From contig JAFLBF010000002.1 in assembly GCA_017303895.1 (NCBI GenBank), positions 124,001-188,000 of the forward strand: a stretch of DNA of 64,000 nt, given 5' to 3'. A program made the translations under genes and the position numbers. The notes under the pieces were generated by a model. It was not told the DNA's origin. It did not search any database and was given only the letters and a program-made list of their open reading frames with translations. Origin of the DNA: Bacteroidota bacterium. Its GTDB lineage: Bacteria > Bacteroidota > Bacteroidia > 2-12-FULL-35-15. Below are positions 1-9,870 of this stretch, one piece after another (within the stretch, counting starts at the first letter, position 1; each line of letters starts with the position of its first letter).

Positions 1-233
1 TCATAGTAAATGGTATCGCTTTGTGAAAGATCATTGCTCAAAGCAACAGAGCCTTTGATGGACTGTGCTATTGGCGCACTGGAAATATTAAAGGTGTAAT
101 TTTCTCCAAACCGTACTTGATTCTTTGGTAATACTTTTCCTGAATTTAGCATAGAACGTGAAGGTGTGCACGAACTGAATGCCACTAACAGTAAAAGTAA
201 AAGCAGTTGTAGTTTAAGAAATTGATCTTTCAT
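1..233 (-). CDS. Lipoprotein, N-terminal part (cut by window edge)
   Basis: This minus-strand frame opens with ATG at 233 and has no stop before base 1, so only about 77 N-terminal residues are present. They begin with MKDQF, a leucine-rich hydrophobic stretch and then AFSSC followed by TPSRS, which reads as a lipoprotein signal peptide with a relaxed Bacteroidota-style lipobox, Cys at about residue 22. No domain can be recognised in the rest. The start lies 19 bases past the folC stop on the same strand, so it is probably the last visible gene of the tatC-lptB-folC run. It is too short to assign a function; it is likely an outer-membrane or periplasm-facing lipoprotein. Confidence 0.7.
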   Translation of the reverse strand, partial: MKDQFLKLQLLLLLLLVAFSSCTPSRSMLNSGKVLPKNQVRFGENYTFNISSAPIAQSIKGSVALSNDLSQSDTIYY

Positions 234-252
234 GAAAGTGAGTTCGCAAAAA

Positions 253-1536
253 TTAAACCACTTCTGCTACGGTGAATGTACTTCCACCAACAAATACCAG
301 ATCATTTATTCCTGCATTTAGTTGAGCAGCCGATAGTGCATCTTTTACAGTAAGGAATAATTCCCCATGTAATCCTTCTTTTTCAGCTTTTTGTTTTAAT
401 TCTTGAGCGGGTAATGCTCTCGGAATATTTGCTTTGCAAAAATAATAAGCGGCATTTTTAGGAAGCATTTTTAAAATGGTCGTAATGTCTTTGTCGTTTA
501 CCATTCCTATTACAAAATGTAAATGGTCGTGTGTTGTTTTGGAGATCTGTTCCAAAACTTCTTTTATTCCTGCTTCATTATGTCCCGTATCTGCAATGGT
601 AAGCGGAGTATTTGATAAAATTTGCCATCTGCCTAATAAGCCGGTGTTTTTTACAACATGTTTTATTCCTCTTCTTACATTTTCTTCCCTAATTATAAAA
701 TCTTTCTGCCTTAATAGTTCTACTGCAGCAATCACCGTTTTAATGTTCTTCTCCTGGTATTGTCCAGATAAACCACTCTCCAGATCTTTGAATTTATAAG
801 TGCCATTCATGTGAATGTCCATGGTAAGTGATGGCGAATATCGAATATTGGTCGCTTTTAATTCCTGATCAGCAAAGACAATATTCGTTTTGTTTAAGGA
901 AGAAATATTCTCAAAAACAGTTTTTGTTTCAGGATGTGTTTCCCCAACCACCACAGGCACATTCTTTTTTATAATGCCCGCTTTTTCTGTTGCTATTTTT
1001 TCAAGCGTGTTTCCGAGTAAGGCTGTATGATCAAAGCTGATATTTGTAATAACAGATACTTCCGGTGTGATGACATTGGTGGAGTCTAATCGACCGCCTA
1101 GTCCTACTTCTATTACTGCTATGTCAATATTCGATTTTGAAAAATAATCGAATGCTAAGCCAACAGTCATTTCGAAAAATGAGGGTTGGATCTTTTCAAA
1201 ATCATCTTTGTAACGTTCAATAAAATCGATCACAAATGATTCACTGATCATTTCTCCATTGATCTTGATGCGTTCTCTGAAATCTTTTAAGTGAGGGGAT
1301 GTGTAAAGTCCTACTCGGTATCCTGCATCTTGTAAAATCGATGCGATCATGTGAGAGGTGGAGCCTTTACCATTTGTTCCTGCAATATGAATGGATCTGA
1401 ATTTGTTCTCAGGATGATCCAATAACTCACAAATAGCGATCGTATTATCCAGATTGTCTTTGTAGGCCGCACTTCCAATGCGTTGAAACATCGGTAGCTG
1501 ACTGAACATATAATCCAGTGTCTCTTGATAATTCAT
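253..1536 (-). CDS. folC: Bifunctional dihydrofolate / folylpolyglutamate synthase
   Basis: FolC adds glutamate to dihydropteroate and to reduced folates in the cytosol, using ATP. The Mur-ligase ATP-binding loop GTNGKGS is at residues 53-59, the VGLGGRLDSTN segment around 143, and the C-terminal domain contains DTGHN near 315. The length of 427 residues is normal for the family. Its ATG directly follows the lptB stop codon without a gap, so the two are very likely co-transcribed and possibly translationally coupled. Whether the enzyme is truly bifunctional cannot be read from sequence alone. The family assignment is secure. Confidence 0.95.
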   Translation of the reverse strand: MNYQETLDYMFSQLPMFQRIGSAAYKDNLDNTIAICELLDHPENKFRSIHIAGTNGKGSTSHMIASILQDAGYRVGLYTSPHLKDFRERIKINGEMISESFVIDFIERYKDDFEKIQPSFFEMTVGLAFDYFSKSNIDIAVIEVGLGGRLDSTNVITPEVSVITNISFDHTALLGNTLEKIATEKAGIIKKNVPVVVGETHPETKTVFENISSLNKTNIVFADQELKATNIRYSPSLTMDIHMNGTYKFKDLESGLSGQYQEKNIKTVIAAVELLRQKDFIIREENVRRGIKHVVKNTGLLGRWQILSNTPLTIADTGHNEAGIKEVLEQISKTTHDHLHFVIGMVNDKDITTILKMLPKNAAYYFCKANIPRALPAQELKQKAEKEGLHGELFLTVKDALSAAQLNAGINDLVFVGGSTFTVAEVV

Positions 1537-2286
1537 TTATTCTTGAGCTTCCTGTTTTTTGCTGCCTCTTAATTCGAAATTCTTACCGAGATACACTCTT
1601 CTTACTTGCTCATCGTTTGCCAATTCTTCTGCAGTTCCGGCTTTTAATATCTTCCCTTCGAAAAGCAGATAAGCTCTATCTGTTATCTGTAAAGTCTCCT
1701 GGACATTGTGGTCGGTAATAAGGATGCCAATGTTCTTTTGTTTCAGCTTCGCAACAATTCCTTGTATGTCTTCTACAGCAATAGGGTCAACACCTGCAAA
1801 TGGTTCATCCAATAGAATGAACTTCGGATCACTCGCCAAACATCTAGCAATCTCTGTTCTTCTTCTTTCTCCTCCCGATAGGCGGTCGCCTAAATTTTTT
1901 CGAACATGCTGTAAATGAAATTCATTGAGCAGCTCTTCCAACTTATCGTTTTGTTGTTGCTTGTTGAGCTTTGTCATTTCAAGAATAGCACGAACATTAT
2001 CTTCTACACTCAGTTTTCTGAAAACAGATGCTTCCTGTGCTAAATAGCCGATCCCCAATTGAGCGCGCTTGTACATGGGCTCATCTGTGATCTCTTTATC
2101 ATCTAAAAATATTTTACCATCATTCGGCTTGATCATTCCAACGATCATGTAAAAAGAGGTGGTTTTTCCGGCACCATTCGGGCCAAGTAATCCAACGATC
2201 TCGCCTTGTTTTACTTCAACGCTCACCTGATTCGAAACTGTACGGTTTTTGTATCGCTTGACTAAATTTTCGGTTCTTAATATCAT
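1537..2286 (-). CDS. lptB: LPS export ABC transporter ATP-binding protein LptB
   Basis: LptB is the cytoplasmic ATPase that, with LptF and LptG, extracts lipopolysaccharide from the inner membrane toward the Lpt bridge. The 249 residues show Walker [10 protein letters not shown] at 35-43, the ABC signature LSGGE at 136-140 and Walker B FILLDE at 156-161, followed by FAGVDPIAV, which is typical of LptB rather than of amino-acid importers. It starts one base after the DUF5686 gene stop and abuts folC, so it sits in the middle of a tightly packed minus-strand run. No lptF/G or lptA/C gene is in this window. Confidence 0.93.
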   Translation of the reverse strand: MILRTENLVKRYKNRTVSNQVSVEVKQGEIVGLLGPNGAGKTTSFYMIVGMIKPNDGKIFLDDKEITDEPMYKRAQLGIGYLAQEASVFRKLSVEDNVRAILEMTKLNKQQQNDKLEELLNEFHLQHVRKNLGDRLSGGERRRTEIARCLASDPKFILLDEPFAGVDPIAVEDIQGIVAKLKQKNIGILITDHNVQETLQITDRAYLLFEGKILKAGTAEELANDEQVRRVYLGKNFELRGSKKQEAQE

Positions 2287-2287
2287 C

Positions 2288-4780
2288 TTAGAAACTGAAT
2301 TGAAATGAAAACCGGATGCTAAATGGCGTTACTCTTGGATTATCGAGATAGGATAAACGGTACACTCCATCCAACCGGAATACTTTAAAAATATTTTCAA
2401 TGCCTACATTGGCTTCAAAAAACGGACCACGATTTAGCTCATACAAATGATCCGGGAATAGAAGCAATTTTTTATTTTCAGCATTTACGCGTCCAATTAA
2501 GGCTTTTCCACCCACTACCTCTCTCCATTTTAATTTTCGCATCAAAGGGATACGGTTTAAGAAGAATCCATCAAAGTGATGTTGTATGGAGGCTGATGCA
2601 TATTCATCACTTACAAACTCATAAAAATTCATGCTGTTATAAGCGTATGGATCGTAGGTGTATGTTTCATTTCCTCCATGTAGCTCCAATAGAGGATAAG
2701 GCGTTTTGTTCCATATTTTTCCGTACTCCAATATATAATCAAAATAGCCGATCGGGTTGATACGAATACGGTCATCCACATTCACCACGAGTTTATGGTA
2801 GTCATAATCACTGTTAAAAAGATTTTTTATGCCGAGTGTATATTGTGCCTGAACAATAGGGTAGTGGGTACCCAAGCTGGTTCGGGTAAATGCACCGTCA
2901 ATGTATTTTTCGTTGTAAGCCAATCGAGCTAAGACACGGATCTCGGATGTCGTGATCTTATCTTTGTATGCGATCTGATTACTATTCTTTTGATACTCAT
3001 AATGAAAATTTGCGAGCGGGAACATTTGCCTATTATAAAAACTCAATTTGGTATTAAATCCAGTAAACCATTCCCTTTCGATATAGGCATTTACTTCTTT
3101 CACCCTTGTTAAATTTCTGAGTGGAGTGATCCGAAGAACAGAAGCTAAAATATTATCGGTGGTAAATCCATTTTGACTTTGTCCAAGAATTTCATTGTCG
3201 TTTTTGTAATACAACCCTACCATGGTTCTCGGCTTTTTATCAATGAACGCTCTGATGCCTAATTTGTATTTGAATTGTTCATCACGCGTTCCGTAAGCCA
3301 GATAACCGCTTAATTCGTACCATTTGCTGAATTGATTACTTGTTCTTACTCCAAAGCGGAAACGGTTCCCTTCAATCGTGTTAAAACTAAACATGTTGTA
3401 ATAAGGACCATATTCGAAATTGCCTTTTACTTTGTAGCCTGTCACAAATATTTGTAATACATCGATCCATGTTTTATAAACCGGCAATGATTGAAGTGTA
3501 TCTACCATATGATAGATCTGCTTCTCATTTTTTGATAGTGTATCATGGCGGTTCTTATCCCAAAAATCTTCGTTCTTTTCAAAAGCATCTTCGGCTACAA
3601 CCAAATTCTCGGTCATGGAATAGAACTTATCATCTTTGGGCTTGTTGATCTTGAAATTATTGTAGGAAGCAGTTTTTCTTCCATAGATACCCATCAGATT
3701 TTTATTTTTTTGCTCAATAGGGAAAGGGTTGAAGTCGATCACTAGTCGTTCTTTTTCCATCATCCATAAGCTGTCTACTTGTATGTAAGTTTGAACAACA
3801 TTAGTCGCATTGATGAAGTTGATGTTGGCATCATCAGCAATACTCATCTCAATTTGTTTGATTGCAAATGAAGTGTCTGCAGCCCATAAATTTCCGGTAA
3901 AGGTTAATTCTTGCTTTCTTCTTGGCTTAAATTGTAGTTGATAGCATTTATGCCCGTCTATCACAATACTATCGATCAGATAGAATTTGTAAAATAAAAG
4001 TGCATTGTCGGAAATTGGACTGATGAAATTTTTTCCGAAAACCAAAATGTTGTTATCATAAATGTTTACATTTTGATACATGTCGCCCATGAACTGTGAT
4101 ACACTTGCATTTTCTACTCCGGCCACTTTACTGGCTTTTATCTTCTCATTTCGTGTTTTCGGATTTTTACGATAATAGAAGTCGGAAAGAGACTCTGTCA
4201 TGAACACAGGTAAGTATGGCTTCTCTTTTGTGTTGGAACTGTCAATGTTATCGAAGATAAATGAAAAAGGCTTAAGGAGTTTTTTGTTCTGAAAGTCTTC
4301 ACTTAGGTTATTCAGGTCAAATTCAACTTTATTATAAACTTCGTATTCATAGTAATTATATTTTTCTCTGTCGTTCTTATCCTTGTTCGCAATGATCTTT
4401 CTGAGAATACGGTGCGCAGGGTTTTCACCCGGTCGTACTTCAATTGCTGCTAATTCAATTCCTTGTGATAAGCCAATGTTGATTTCTTGCGTAATGCCAT
4501 ATTTTACAGCTCTGGTCACTTTGGTGTAACCAATGTAGGATATTACTAATGAATCAACCTTAACGGTTGCGGAAATGGTGTACTTCCCTTCAATATCACT
4601 TGTAGCACCAATGGTTGTTCCTTTAAAAATGATGTTTACAAATGGAAGGGGTTCACGGGTAATGGCATCCACAATTTTTCCACTAACTTTTGTTGTTTGT
4701 GCAGAAGAATTCATTGCACACACCAAAAAAAGAAGCGTACTTAAAATAAAAATAATATTTAGTTTGCCGGTTTTAAGCAT
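2288..4780 (-). CDS. DUF5686 outer-membrane protein with carboxypeptidase-regulatory-like domain
   Basis: The ATG at 4780 gives 830 residues starting [11 protein letters not shown] with a signal peptide ending near NSSAQ; an upstream ATG at 4837 would add 19 residues ahead of the signal and is less likely. After the signal there is a carboxypeptidase-D regulatory-like (CarboxypepD_reg) fold (about residues 30-110: [18 protein letters not shown]), then a long region matching the Bacteroidota DUF5686 family, rich in alternating aromatic strands and ending in [11 protein letters not shown], a classic outer-membrane barrel C-terminus. The function of the family is unknown; an outer-membrane location is inferred. 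The start overlaps the preceding gene by 8 bases, indicating co-expression with tatC and lptB. Confidence 0.82.
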   Translation of the reverse strand: MLKTGKLNIIFILSTLLFLVCAMNSSAQTTKVSGKIVDAITREPLPFVNIIFKGTTIGATSDIEGKYTISATVKVDSLVISYIGYTKVTRAVKYGITQEINIGLSQGIELAAIEVRPGENPAHRILRKIIANKDKNDREKYNYYEYEVYNKVEFDLNNLSEDFQNKKLLKPFSFIFDNIDSSNTKEKPYLPVFMTESLSDFYYRKNPKTRNEKIKASKVAGVENASVSQFMGDMYQNVNIYDNNILVFGKNFISPISDNALLFYKFYLIDSIVIDGHKCYQLQFKPRRKQELTFTGNLWAADTSFAIKQIEMSIADDANINFINATNVVQTYIQVDSLWMMEKERLVIDFNPFPIEQKNKNLMGIYGRKTASYNNFKINKPKDDKFYSMTENLVVAEDAFEKNEDFWDKNRHDTLSKNEKQIYHMVDTLQSLPVYKTWIDVLQIFVTGYKVKGNFEYGPYYNMFSFNTIEGNRFRFGVRTSNQFSKWYELSGYLAYGTRDEQFKYKLGIRAFIDKKPRTMVGLYYKNDNEILGQSQNGFTTDNILASVLRITPLRNLTRVKEVNAYIEREWFTGFNTKLSFYNRQMFPLANFHYEYQKNSNQIAYKDKITTSEIRVLARLAYNEKYIDGAFTRTSLGTHYPIVQAQYTLGIKNLFNSDYDYHKLVVNVDDRIRINPIGYFDYILEYGKIWNKTPYPLLELHGGNETYTYDPYAYNSMNFYEFVSDEYASASIQHHFDGFFLNRIPLMRKLKWREVVGGKALIGRVNAENKKLLLFPDHLYELNRGPFFEANVGIENIFKVFRLDGVYRLSYLDNPRVTPFSIRFSFQFSF

Positions 4781-5123
4781 TGCTGGATTGTAATTCCTCC
4801 CAAAATTCAACGGCTCTTCTTGTGTGTGGTATAACAATCGTACCGCCTACAATGTTTGCTACTGCAAATACTTCAAATACTTCCTCGGTGCTTACTCCAT
4901 TGTCTTTGCATTTCTCCAGGTGATATTTGATACAATCATCACAGCGGAGTACCATCGATGCGACAAGTCCCAGCATTTCTTTTGTCTTTACCGGTAATGC
5001 ACCTTCTGCATAGGTGTTTGTGTCTAGATTGAATAAACGCTTTAATACAACATTATCTGCTGCTAAAATCTTCTCGTTCATTTTAGCACGATATTCATTG
5101 AACTCTTTTACAGAATTTCCCAT
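4773..5123 (-). CDS. Carboxymuconolactone decarboxylase / AhpD-like protein
   Basis: This small protein of 116 residues belongs to the CMD/AhpD-like all-helical family. The redox-type motif is visible as RCDDCIKYHLEKC (CxxC with a downstream His), as in AhpD-like members that act as thiol-dependent peroxidase partners, and EVFEVFAVANIVGG fits the fold. A decarboxylase role is not supported because no aromatic-degradation genes are nearby. It lies between tatC and the DUF5686 gene and overlaps the latter by 8 bases, an arrangement pointing to one transcript. The family is clear but the substrate is unknown. Confidence 0.85.
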   Translation of the reverse strand: MGNSVKEFNEYRAKMNEKILAADNVVLKRLFNLDTNTYAEGALPVKTKEMLGLVASMVLRCDDCIKYHLEKCKDNGVSTEEVFEVFAVANIVGGTIVIPHTRRAVEFWEELQSSNA

Positions 5124-5157
5124 ATTAATTTGTATCAGTTGATTGGTTCAAAAAAGA

Positions 5158-5991
5158 CTATCCTTTAGCCTTTTTTTTGATCACATAGTAAGAAACAAAT
5201 ATACTTGCTTCGTACAAGAAATACAAGGGAAATGCCACCAACATTTGAGAGGTAACATCGGGTGATGGAGTGATCACAGCAGCTGCGATAAGAATCACCA
5301 CTACTGCATGTTTTCTATATTTTCTCATGAATTCAGGTGTCATTAACCCGAATTTGGTTAAAAAGTACACCAGAACAGGAAGCTCAAATACCAACCCGGT
5401 AGCAAAGGAAAGCGTTGTTACCGTGGAGATGTAGGAATCCATTGTAAATTGATTCTCCACTAATTTGCTTACTTGATAGTTTCCTAAAAAGTTGATCGTA
5501 AGTGGCACGATAATAAAGTAGCTAAACAATACACCAAAGATGAATAGGAAGCTGGCAGAAATAATGAATCCGGTAGCACCTTTTTTTTCTTTGTCTTTTA
5601 ATGCAGGCTTAATGAATTTCCATACCTCAAATAGTATATAAGGCGCAGCTAATACAACTCCTCCTATGAATGCGATCCACATTTGAGAGGTGAATTGATC
5701 TGCTAATCCTAAAGCTTGTAACTTGAATGTATAATGTCCGAAACACAGTTGGTCGCCCAATTCAAGTATGTGTGATAGTTTGCAAAAGGCTCTGTAGGTG
5801 AGGAAATCGTCATGAATAGGGCCAAAAATGACCGTGTCAAATAAGAATTCAGGATAACAAAAAAGCACTATGGCAATGATAACAACAGCAATGGCCGATC
5901 TGAACAAATGTCCTCTAAGCGCATCGATATGCCCCCAAAAAGATAATTCATTTGGGTTTTGTGCCTTTTTTATAAATCCGAATAAAGCCAT
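5158..5991 (-). CDS. tatC: Sec-independent protein translocase TatC
   Basis: TatC is the inner-membrane receptor for twin-arginine signal peptides. The 277 residues begin with a short cytosolic stretch containing the conserved FWGHIDALRGHLFRS, followed by six hydrophobic segments. The AAPYILFEVWKFIKPAL segment and the FELPVLVYFLTKFG and AAVITPSPDVTSQ blocks are characteristic of TatC. The first periplasmic loop is long (about residues 45-95), as in other Bacteroidota. No tatA/B is present in the window. It heads the minus-strand run, with a -7-like promoter motif 12 bases upstream of its ATG. Confidence 0.95.
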   Translation of the reverse strand: MALFGFIKKAQNPNELSFWGHIDALRGHLFRSAIAVVIIAIVLFCYPEFLFDTVIFGPIHDDFLTYRAFCKLSHILELGDQLCFGHYTFKLQALGLADQFTSQMWIAFIGGVVLAAPYILFEVWKFIKPALKDKEKKGATGFIISASFLFIFGVLFSYFIIVPLTINFLGNYQVSKLVENQFTMDSYISTVTTLSFATGLVFELPVLVYFLTKFGLMTPEFMRKYRKHAVVVILIAAAVITPSPDVTSQMLVAFPLYFLYEASIFVSYYVIKKKAKG

Positions 5992-6002
5992 AATTAGAAG
6001 CG

Positions 6003-6010
6003 CAAAGGTA
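6003..6010 (-). promoter_or_regulatory. Putative -7 promoter element for tatC run
   Basis: On the minus strand this reads TACCTTTG, matching the Bacteroidota -7 consensus TAnnTTTG, and ends 11 bases before the tatC ATG. No clear -33 TTTG is at the expected distance, so the call rests on the motif and its position between divergent genes. Confidence 0.45.
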
Positions 6011-6072
6011 ATAGATTTTGGCAGATGTCGATTATGTTCATTTTGTCCAAAAAAACATTATTTTTGAAAACA

Positions 6073-7461
6073 ATGAGACAGATAATTATAAAATTCGGCC
6101 CCTTTATTACCATCGGGGTGCTTTTGTTTATGCTAGGAGCACTTCATTTTGGCTGGTTAAATATGTTCTTTTTTGGGGCAGAAAAGGCTCAGGTGCAGGG
6201 GATCGATTATTTTGCTGTACCAAAGTCTTTTATCAATCTGACTGAAGGTAGAAGTGCTTTCGATACTTGGGGTGGAACGCCTTATGGTCCTTATGCCACT
6301 TGGTATTTAGCGCATCCGGCTTTTAGTGTTTTCGTGGCAGGTTGGTTCTCTTTCTTTTCTCCCTGGATCAGTTATTGGGTATTTACCCTTTTCTCTGTTA
6401 TCATTATGTTTTTGGCTACATGGACGATCAGCAGGCAGACAGATGACCGATTTACTAAAAACATTTTATACTTCACTTTTTTATGTGCATTCCCAACTTT
6501 TTGGATGTTATATGTGGGCAACATGCATGCTCCTCTGATATTGGCATTGAGTCTAATATTTGTGGGTGTATATGAGTTGACCTACTCTGATCCTGAAGCC
6601 GGATCCAAAAAATTGTTTTGGGGCTTATTGCTTTCTTTTTTCACCAAACCAATTGTTTTGTTGATGTTGCCGGTTTTATTGTTGGTAAAGGAAACAAGAA
6701 GAGCAACATTGAAAGGATTATTGATCTATGCTTTGGTTTCTTTACTATTTATTGTTGTGCCATTCTTGAATCCGCAAAGTATCGGTTGGAACAAAATGTT
6801 GGATGTAATGTTTGACTTTGATTTTATCAAATCCAATATGAATATTTTTAAAAATAATTTTGTTTTGAATGAATACATGAAAGATAATAGCATTCATTGG
6901 CTTAATCTGATCGCTCAAAGTGATCATAAGTTAATGCATATTGATGTGTTCTCTTTGCCTGTTTTTATTGATACTTTATTGGGACATGAAGTAAGATCGA
7001 CATTGTTTAAACTTCCTCTCTATTTTTGTTTGTTAGTTTCTTTTCTTCTTCCTTTTGTTGAAGATCAAAAGTTGAGATTGGAAAGTTTATTATTGTTGTT
7101 GATAACGATATCACTTACATTTTTCTTAAGTTACAATACAGTTTGGGAGTATCAATATGCTTCTATTTTGCCTGTGTTAGGGGTTTTCTTAGTGCTAAAA
7201 AAGAGAAATGTTTTTTATTCAAAGATGTTAAATCTTTTCGTGCTGATGTGTTTGATTGTGTGTCTGCCGAGTTTATACTTCCTTGTTAGGGCAGGTGATT
7301 TAAATAATGCAGCCTTACTCTCATTGATAAGATTAACAAGGGTTTTGCCTGTGTTGATCATCTTTCTGATTTCTGCTTATCAATTGGTTCTTGTTTTAAG
7401 AAAAAATATACGGTCTGTAAAGCCGTCTTTTCCTAAGGTGGAAAAATTATTTTTCGATTAA
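6073..7461 (+). CDS. Polytopic membrane protein, GT87-like (GT-C fold) glycosyltransferase candidate
   Basis: I start the protein at ATG 6073 (MRQIIIKFG), because the upstream ATG at 6025 adds only a non-conserved leader; this gives 462 residues. About ten hydrophobic segments span it. A polar first loop with DYFAVPKSFINL and WGGTPYGPYATWYLAHP, and a late SYNTVWEYQYASILPVL, resemble the GT87/DUF2029 polyprenyl-phosphate mannosyltransferase group, where the final motif precedes the last helices. The similarity is judged by eye, so the sugar and acceptor are unknown. Its 3' end overlaps the convergent SGNH hydrolase gene by 15 bases. Confidence 0.6.
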   Translation: MRQIIIKFGPFITIGVLLFMLGALHFGWLNMFFFGAEKAQVQGIDYFAVPKSFINLTEGRSAFDTWGGTPYGPYATWYLAHPAFSVFVAGWFSFFSPWISYWVFTLFSVIIMFLATWTISRQTDDRFTKNILYFTFLCAFPTFWMLYVGNMHAPLILALSLIFVGVYELTYSDPEAGSKKLFWGLLLSFFTKPIVLLMLPVLLLVKETRRATLKGLLIYALVSLLFIVVPFLNPQSIGWNKMLDVMFDFDFIKSNMNIFKNNFVLNEYMKDNSIHWLNLIAQSDHKLMHIDVFSLPVFIDTLLGHEVRSTLFKLPLYFCLLVSFLLPFVEDQKLRLESLLLLLITISLTFFLSYNTVWEYQYASILPVLGVFLVLKKRNVFYSKMLNLFVLMCLIVCLPSLYFLVRAGDLNNAALLSLIRLTRVLPVLIIFLISAYQLVLVLRKNIRSVKPSFPKVEKLFFD

Positions 7462-8706
7462 TATTTTCTCAAGATGAACATTTCGTTCAGTTTCAATTTT
7501 TAGAAAATACAAGCCTGAGCTTAATTCCTTTAAGTTTAATTCTATCATTTCAACCGATCTATACTCTTTGGCTTCGATCAATTGTCCGTTTGTTCCATAA
7601 ATACTGATCTGCACATCCGGGTAGTTTTTTCTAAGATCTATCTTGATCACATTTGAGGCCGGATTAGGATACATTTTTATCTCGTTTAAGGAAGATACGG
7701 TAATTCCAGTTGGTTGAATCTGTATGGTGTCACTTTTGATTGCAGTTTTGCATGCATTCTGTGCTGTTAGGCTAACGATAAAAGATCCATTGGCAGAATA
7801 AGTATGTTGTGGGCTGGGGCTTGTTGAGAATGTGCCATCACCAAAATCCCAATTGTATGAAGTTGAATTATCAGATTGATTAGAGAAAGTAATTTGATTG
7901 CTGTTTTGAGAATAGCTGAATTGTGCCAAGGGAATATCACCGTTACTTTGCCAAAGTGATAAACTGTCGAGTACAGTATGACTGGCAACGGATTGAAGAA
8001 TAAGGCCATCAGAAGTAGAGATGCCACTTGATATAAAACCTCCAATGGAGGGTCTATGAAAAATGCTTGAATAAAAAACACATGCAGCTAAATAGGTTCC
8101 ATAAATGCTCGGATGGCTTTGGTCTGTTTGGTATAAGTTAATAGAAGGATAATTATCCCGCACCCGCTTCCAGGCAACTCCAACAGGCGATACGCTGGCA
8201 TGATTATTTACAGACATTTCCATATAACTTTCTCTTAGTCGCTGTTGCATGCCATCATACGTACAAATAGGAGGGTATGACGCACAATTAGAAGCATCTC
8301 CATTTTGTCGCCCCCATGTCATATAAAATATAGTTTCTGTACAACTATCATTTGCCAGGATCATACTATCTAGCATACGTGCATAGGGATAAACAGCAGT
8401 AGACACCTGTCCGGGAGAAAAAGAAGGTAACTGACTTTGCTCTTGCAAAACAACATAATCCAATGCTTGTTGATTGATCTTTTGAATAGAAGTAGTGTTG
8501 GTTGAATGTCCTTGAAAGGTATATCCTCCGGGAGTATTGAAATCGAAAATAATGCTATCTCCGAGGGACAATGCCAGATCTTTTAAGGTTTGCGGTAGAT
8601 TATTCACATATGTATAGCTGTTTCCAAGAAAAAGGACGCTTGTTTGTTGTGCATACACTATGGTTGTGTTGCATGCAAGAAGAAGACAAAATATTCTATG
8701 TTTCAT
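7447..8706 (-). CDS. Secreted SGNH-type hydrolase with PKD domain and T9SS type A sorting domain
   Basis: From ATG 8706 the protein has 419 residues with a signal peptide ending near VYAQQ. The block VLFLGNSYTYVNNLP supplies the nucleophile region of an SGNH-like (DUF4886-type) esterase fold, and DQSHPSIYGTYLA supplies the catalytic D-x-x-H near residue 200. A PKD domain follows (about 255-330; YNWDFGDGTFSTSPSPQHTY), then a C-terminal type IX sorting domain (KMYPNPASNVIKIDL ... GLYFLKIETE). It is therefore predicted to be exported by Sec, then by T9SS, and anchored or released at the cell surface. The substrate, possibly an acetylated or esterified polysaccharide, is inference only. Confidence 0.83.
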   Translation of the reverse strand: MKHRIFCLLLACNTTIVYAQQTSVLFLGNSYTYVNNLPQTLKDLALSLGDSIIFDFNTPGGYTFQGHSTNTTSIQKINQQALDYVVLQEQSQLPSFSPGQVSTAVYPYARMLDSMILANDSCTETIFYMTWGRQNGDASNCASYPPICTYDGMQQRLRESYMEMSVNNHASVSPVGVAWKRVRDNYPSINLYQTDQSHPSIYGTYLAACVFYSSIFHRPSIGGFISSGISTSDGLILQSVASHTVLDSLSLWQSNGDIPLAQFSYSQNSNQITFSNQSDNSTSYNWDFGDGTFSTSPSPQHTYSANGSFIVSLTAQNACKTAIKSDTIQIQPTGITVSSLNEIKMYPNPASNVIKIDLRKNYPDVQISIYGTNGQLIEAKEYRSVEMIELNLKELSSGLYFLKIETERNVHLEKILIEK

Positions 8707-8791
8707 AATGCTTGAATATGATAATATAGTTGTCATATTCAAGCAATTGGTTGCATGAATTGAGTTTCAAGAAAATGAAGGAGGGAATGAA

Positions 8792-9178
8792 CTAATCGTT
8801 TACTTCAAAATTGAAGTTTAGTTTGGTGATCTTCTGATAGTCCTCACCTGTTTTTTTGATGTCATCATCGTCATCATCATGCTTCCATGTTATCACTACA
8901 GAAACACCTGCATTTTGAAGTTCTATAAGTTTCATTAATAACTGTTTAACAGAAATGATGGAGGATGAGCTTAAGTAGAATAGATTGAACTGAAGATTTA
9001 ATTTTGAAATTTGTCCTTTGTTTGATATAAGTTGGTCTACCCATTCAATCAAGGGTCTGTAAAATTCTTTGCTGTCTTCAGGGAAAGATTTACCATCAAT
9101 TACAAAAGTTCCTGATTCAATATCGAACACAATGTGAGGCGTATTGCTCGTTTCTTTTATTTCTAAACGTTTCATCAT
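8792..9178 (-). CDS. SiaC-like regulatory phosphoprotein (DUF1987)
   Basis: The 128 residues match the DUF1987/SiaC family: an N-terminal beta pair (TPHIVFDIESGTFVIDGKS, FPEDSKEFYRPL), the strand FNLFYLSSSSIISVKQL, and an acidic late segment WKHDDDDDDIKKTGEDY. In Pseudomonas, SiaC is phosphorylated by SiaB on a Thr in an L-x-Y-x-N-T-S-S segment and in the unphosphorylated form activates the diguanylate cyclase SiaD. Here the matching position falls in a run of four Ser (residues 70-73) rather than NTSS. It begins two bases after the siaB-like stop, so the two form a pair. The partner cyclase and phosphatase are absent here. Confidence 0.78.
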   Translation of the reverse strand: MMKRLEIKETSNTPHIVFDIESGTFVIDGKSFPEDSKEFYRPLIEWVDQLISNKGQISKLNLQFNLFYLSSSSIISVKQLLMKLIELQNAGVSVVITWKHDDDDDDIKKTGEDYQKITKLNFNFEVND

Positions 9179-9180
9179 AA

Positions 9181-9759
9181 CTATCCTTGAACTTTTGATT
9201 GTAGTGAGAATAATGAATATTCTTTATTTAATACTTCAAATTCAAAATCCATGTTATTGCCGGATTTTAATGCGATCGTTAGAAAGCCTAAGCCTGCGCC
9301 ACCTTTTGCTGACAATTCCCCGTTAGACAGAACATCCATGTATTGTTTTTTTAGATCAGCATCATTCAATGATTTGATCCCATTCAAGCGGATGTTTAAT
9401 TTTTCAGCAACATTGCTGGTAACTATATTCCCTGAAAAAATGGTGAATTCGTTGTTGTTTTTACCTATGATAAAATAGGTCATTTGATATCCATTGTTAT
9501 CTTTTTCGCCATGTAGGCAGATGTTTTGAAGAGTTTCAATAACAATGTTAAAGATCTTTTTGACAGCACTTTTACTTACCCCTAAGTTTTCCATTTGGTT
9601 TTCAACCAAAGTAGAAATTGAGTTTACTTTATCTTGGTCAAGCTCGCCTATATGGGATACTATTATCTTCTTTTCGTCACCAGTATAAGCAGCTTTTATA
9701 CTGTTTACTTTGGCAGAAAAAATCGACTCTTCAACAGATCCTTTCTTGTTTAAATCCAT
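9181..9759 (-). CDS. SiaB-like protein kinase (GHKL ATPase fold)
   Basis: This 192-residue protein resembles the SiaB family, stand-alone kinases of the GHKL/anti-sigma-factor type that phosphorylate SiaC. The N-box is ETLQNICLHGE (Glu75, Asn79) and a G-rich loop GGAGLGFLTIA lies at 153-163, placed as in SiaB. It lies directly upstream of the siaC-like gene with a 2-base gap. The upstream 111 bases separate it from hisIE and probably hold its own promoter, although no clear TAnnTTTG is seen. Activity is inferred from the family and from the pairing. Confidence 0.75.
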   Translation of the reverse strand: MDLNKKGSVEESIFSAKVNSIKAAYTGDEKKIIVSHIGELDQDKVNSISTLVENQMENLGVSKSAVKKIFNIVIETLQNICLHGEKDNNGYQMTYFIIGKNNNEFTIFSGNIVTSNVAEKLNIRLNGIKSLNDADLKKQYMDVLSNGELSAKGGAGLGFLTIALKSGNNMDFEFEVLNKEYSLFSLQSKVQG

Positions 9760-9870
9760 AAAATTTTTAAAATTCTACTTTAAGATAATAGTTTTTATGC
9801 AAAAATCCACCAATTATACGAAAAAATATTCATTTTGCATACAAAAATCAGATAAAAAGCAATTTAATGG

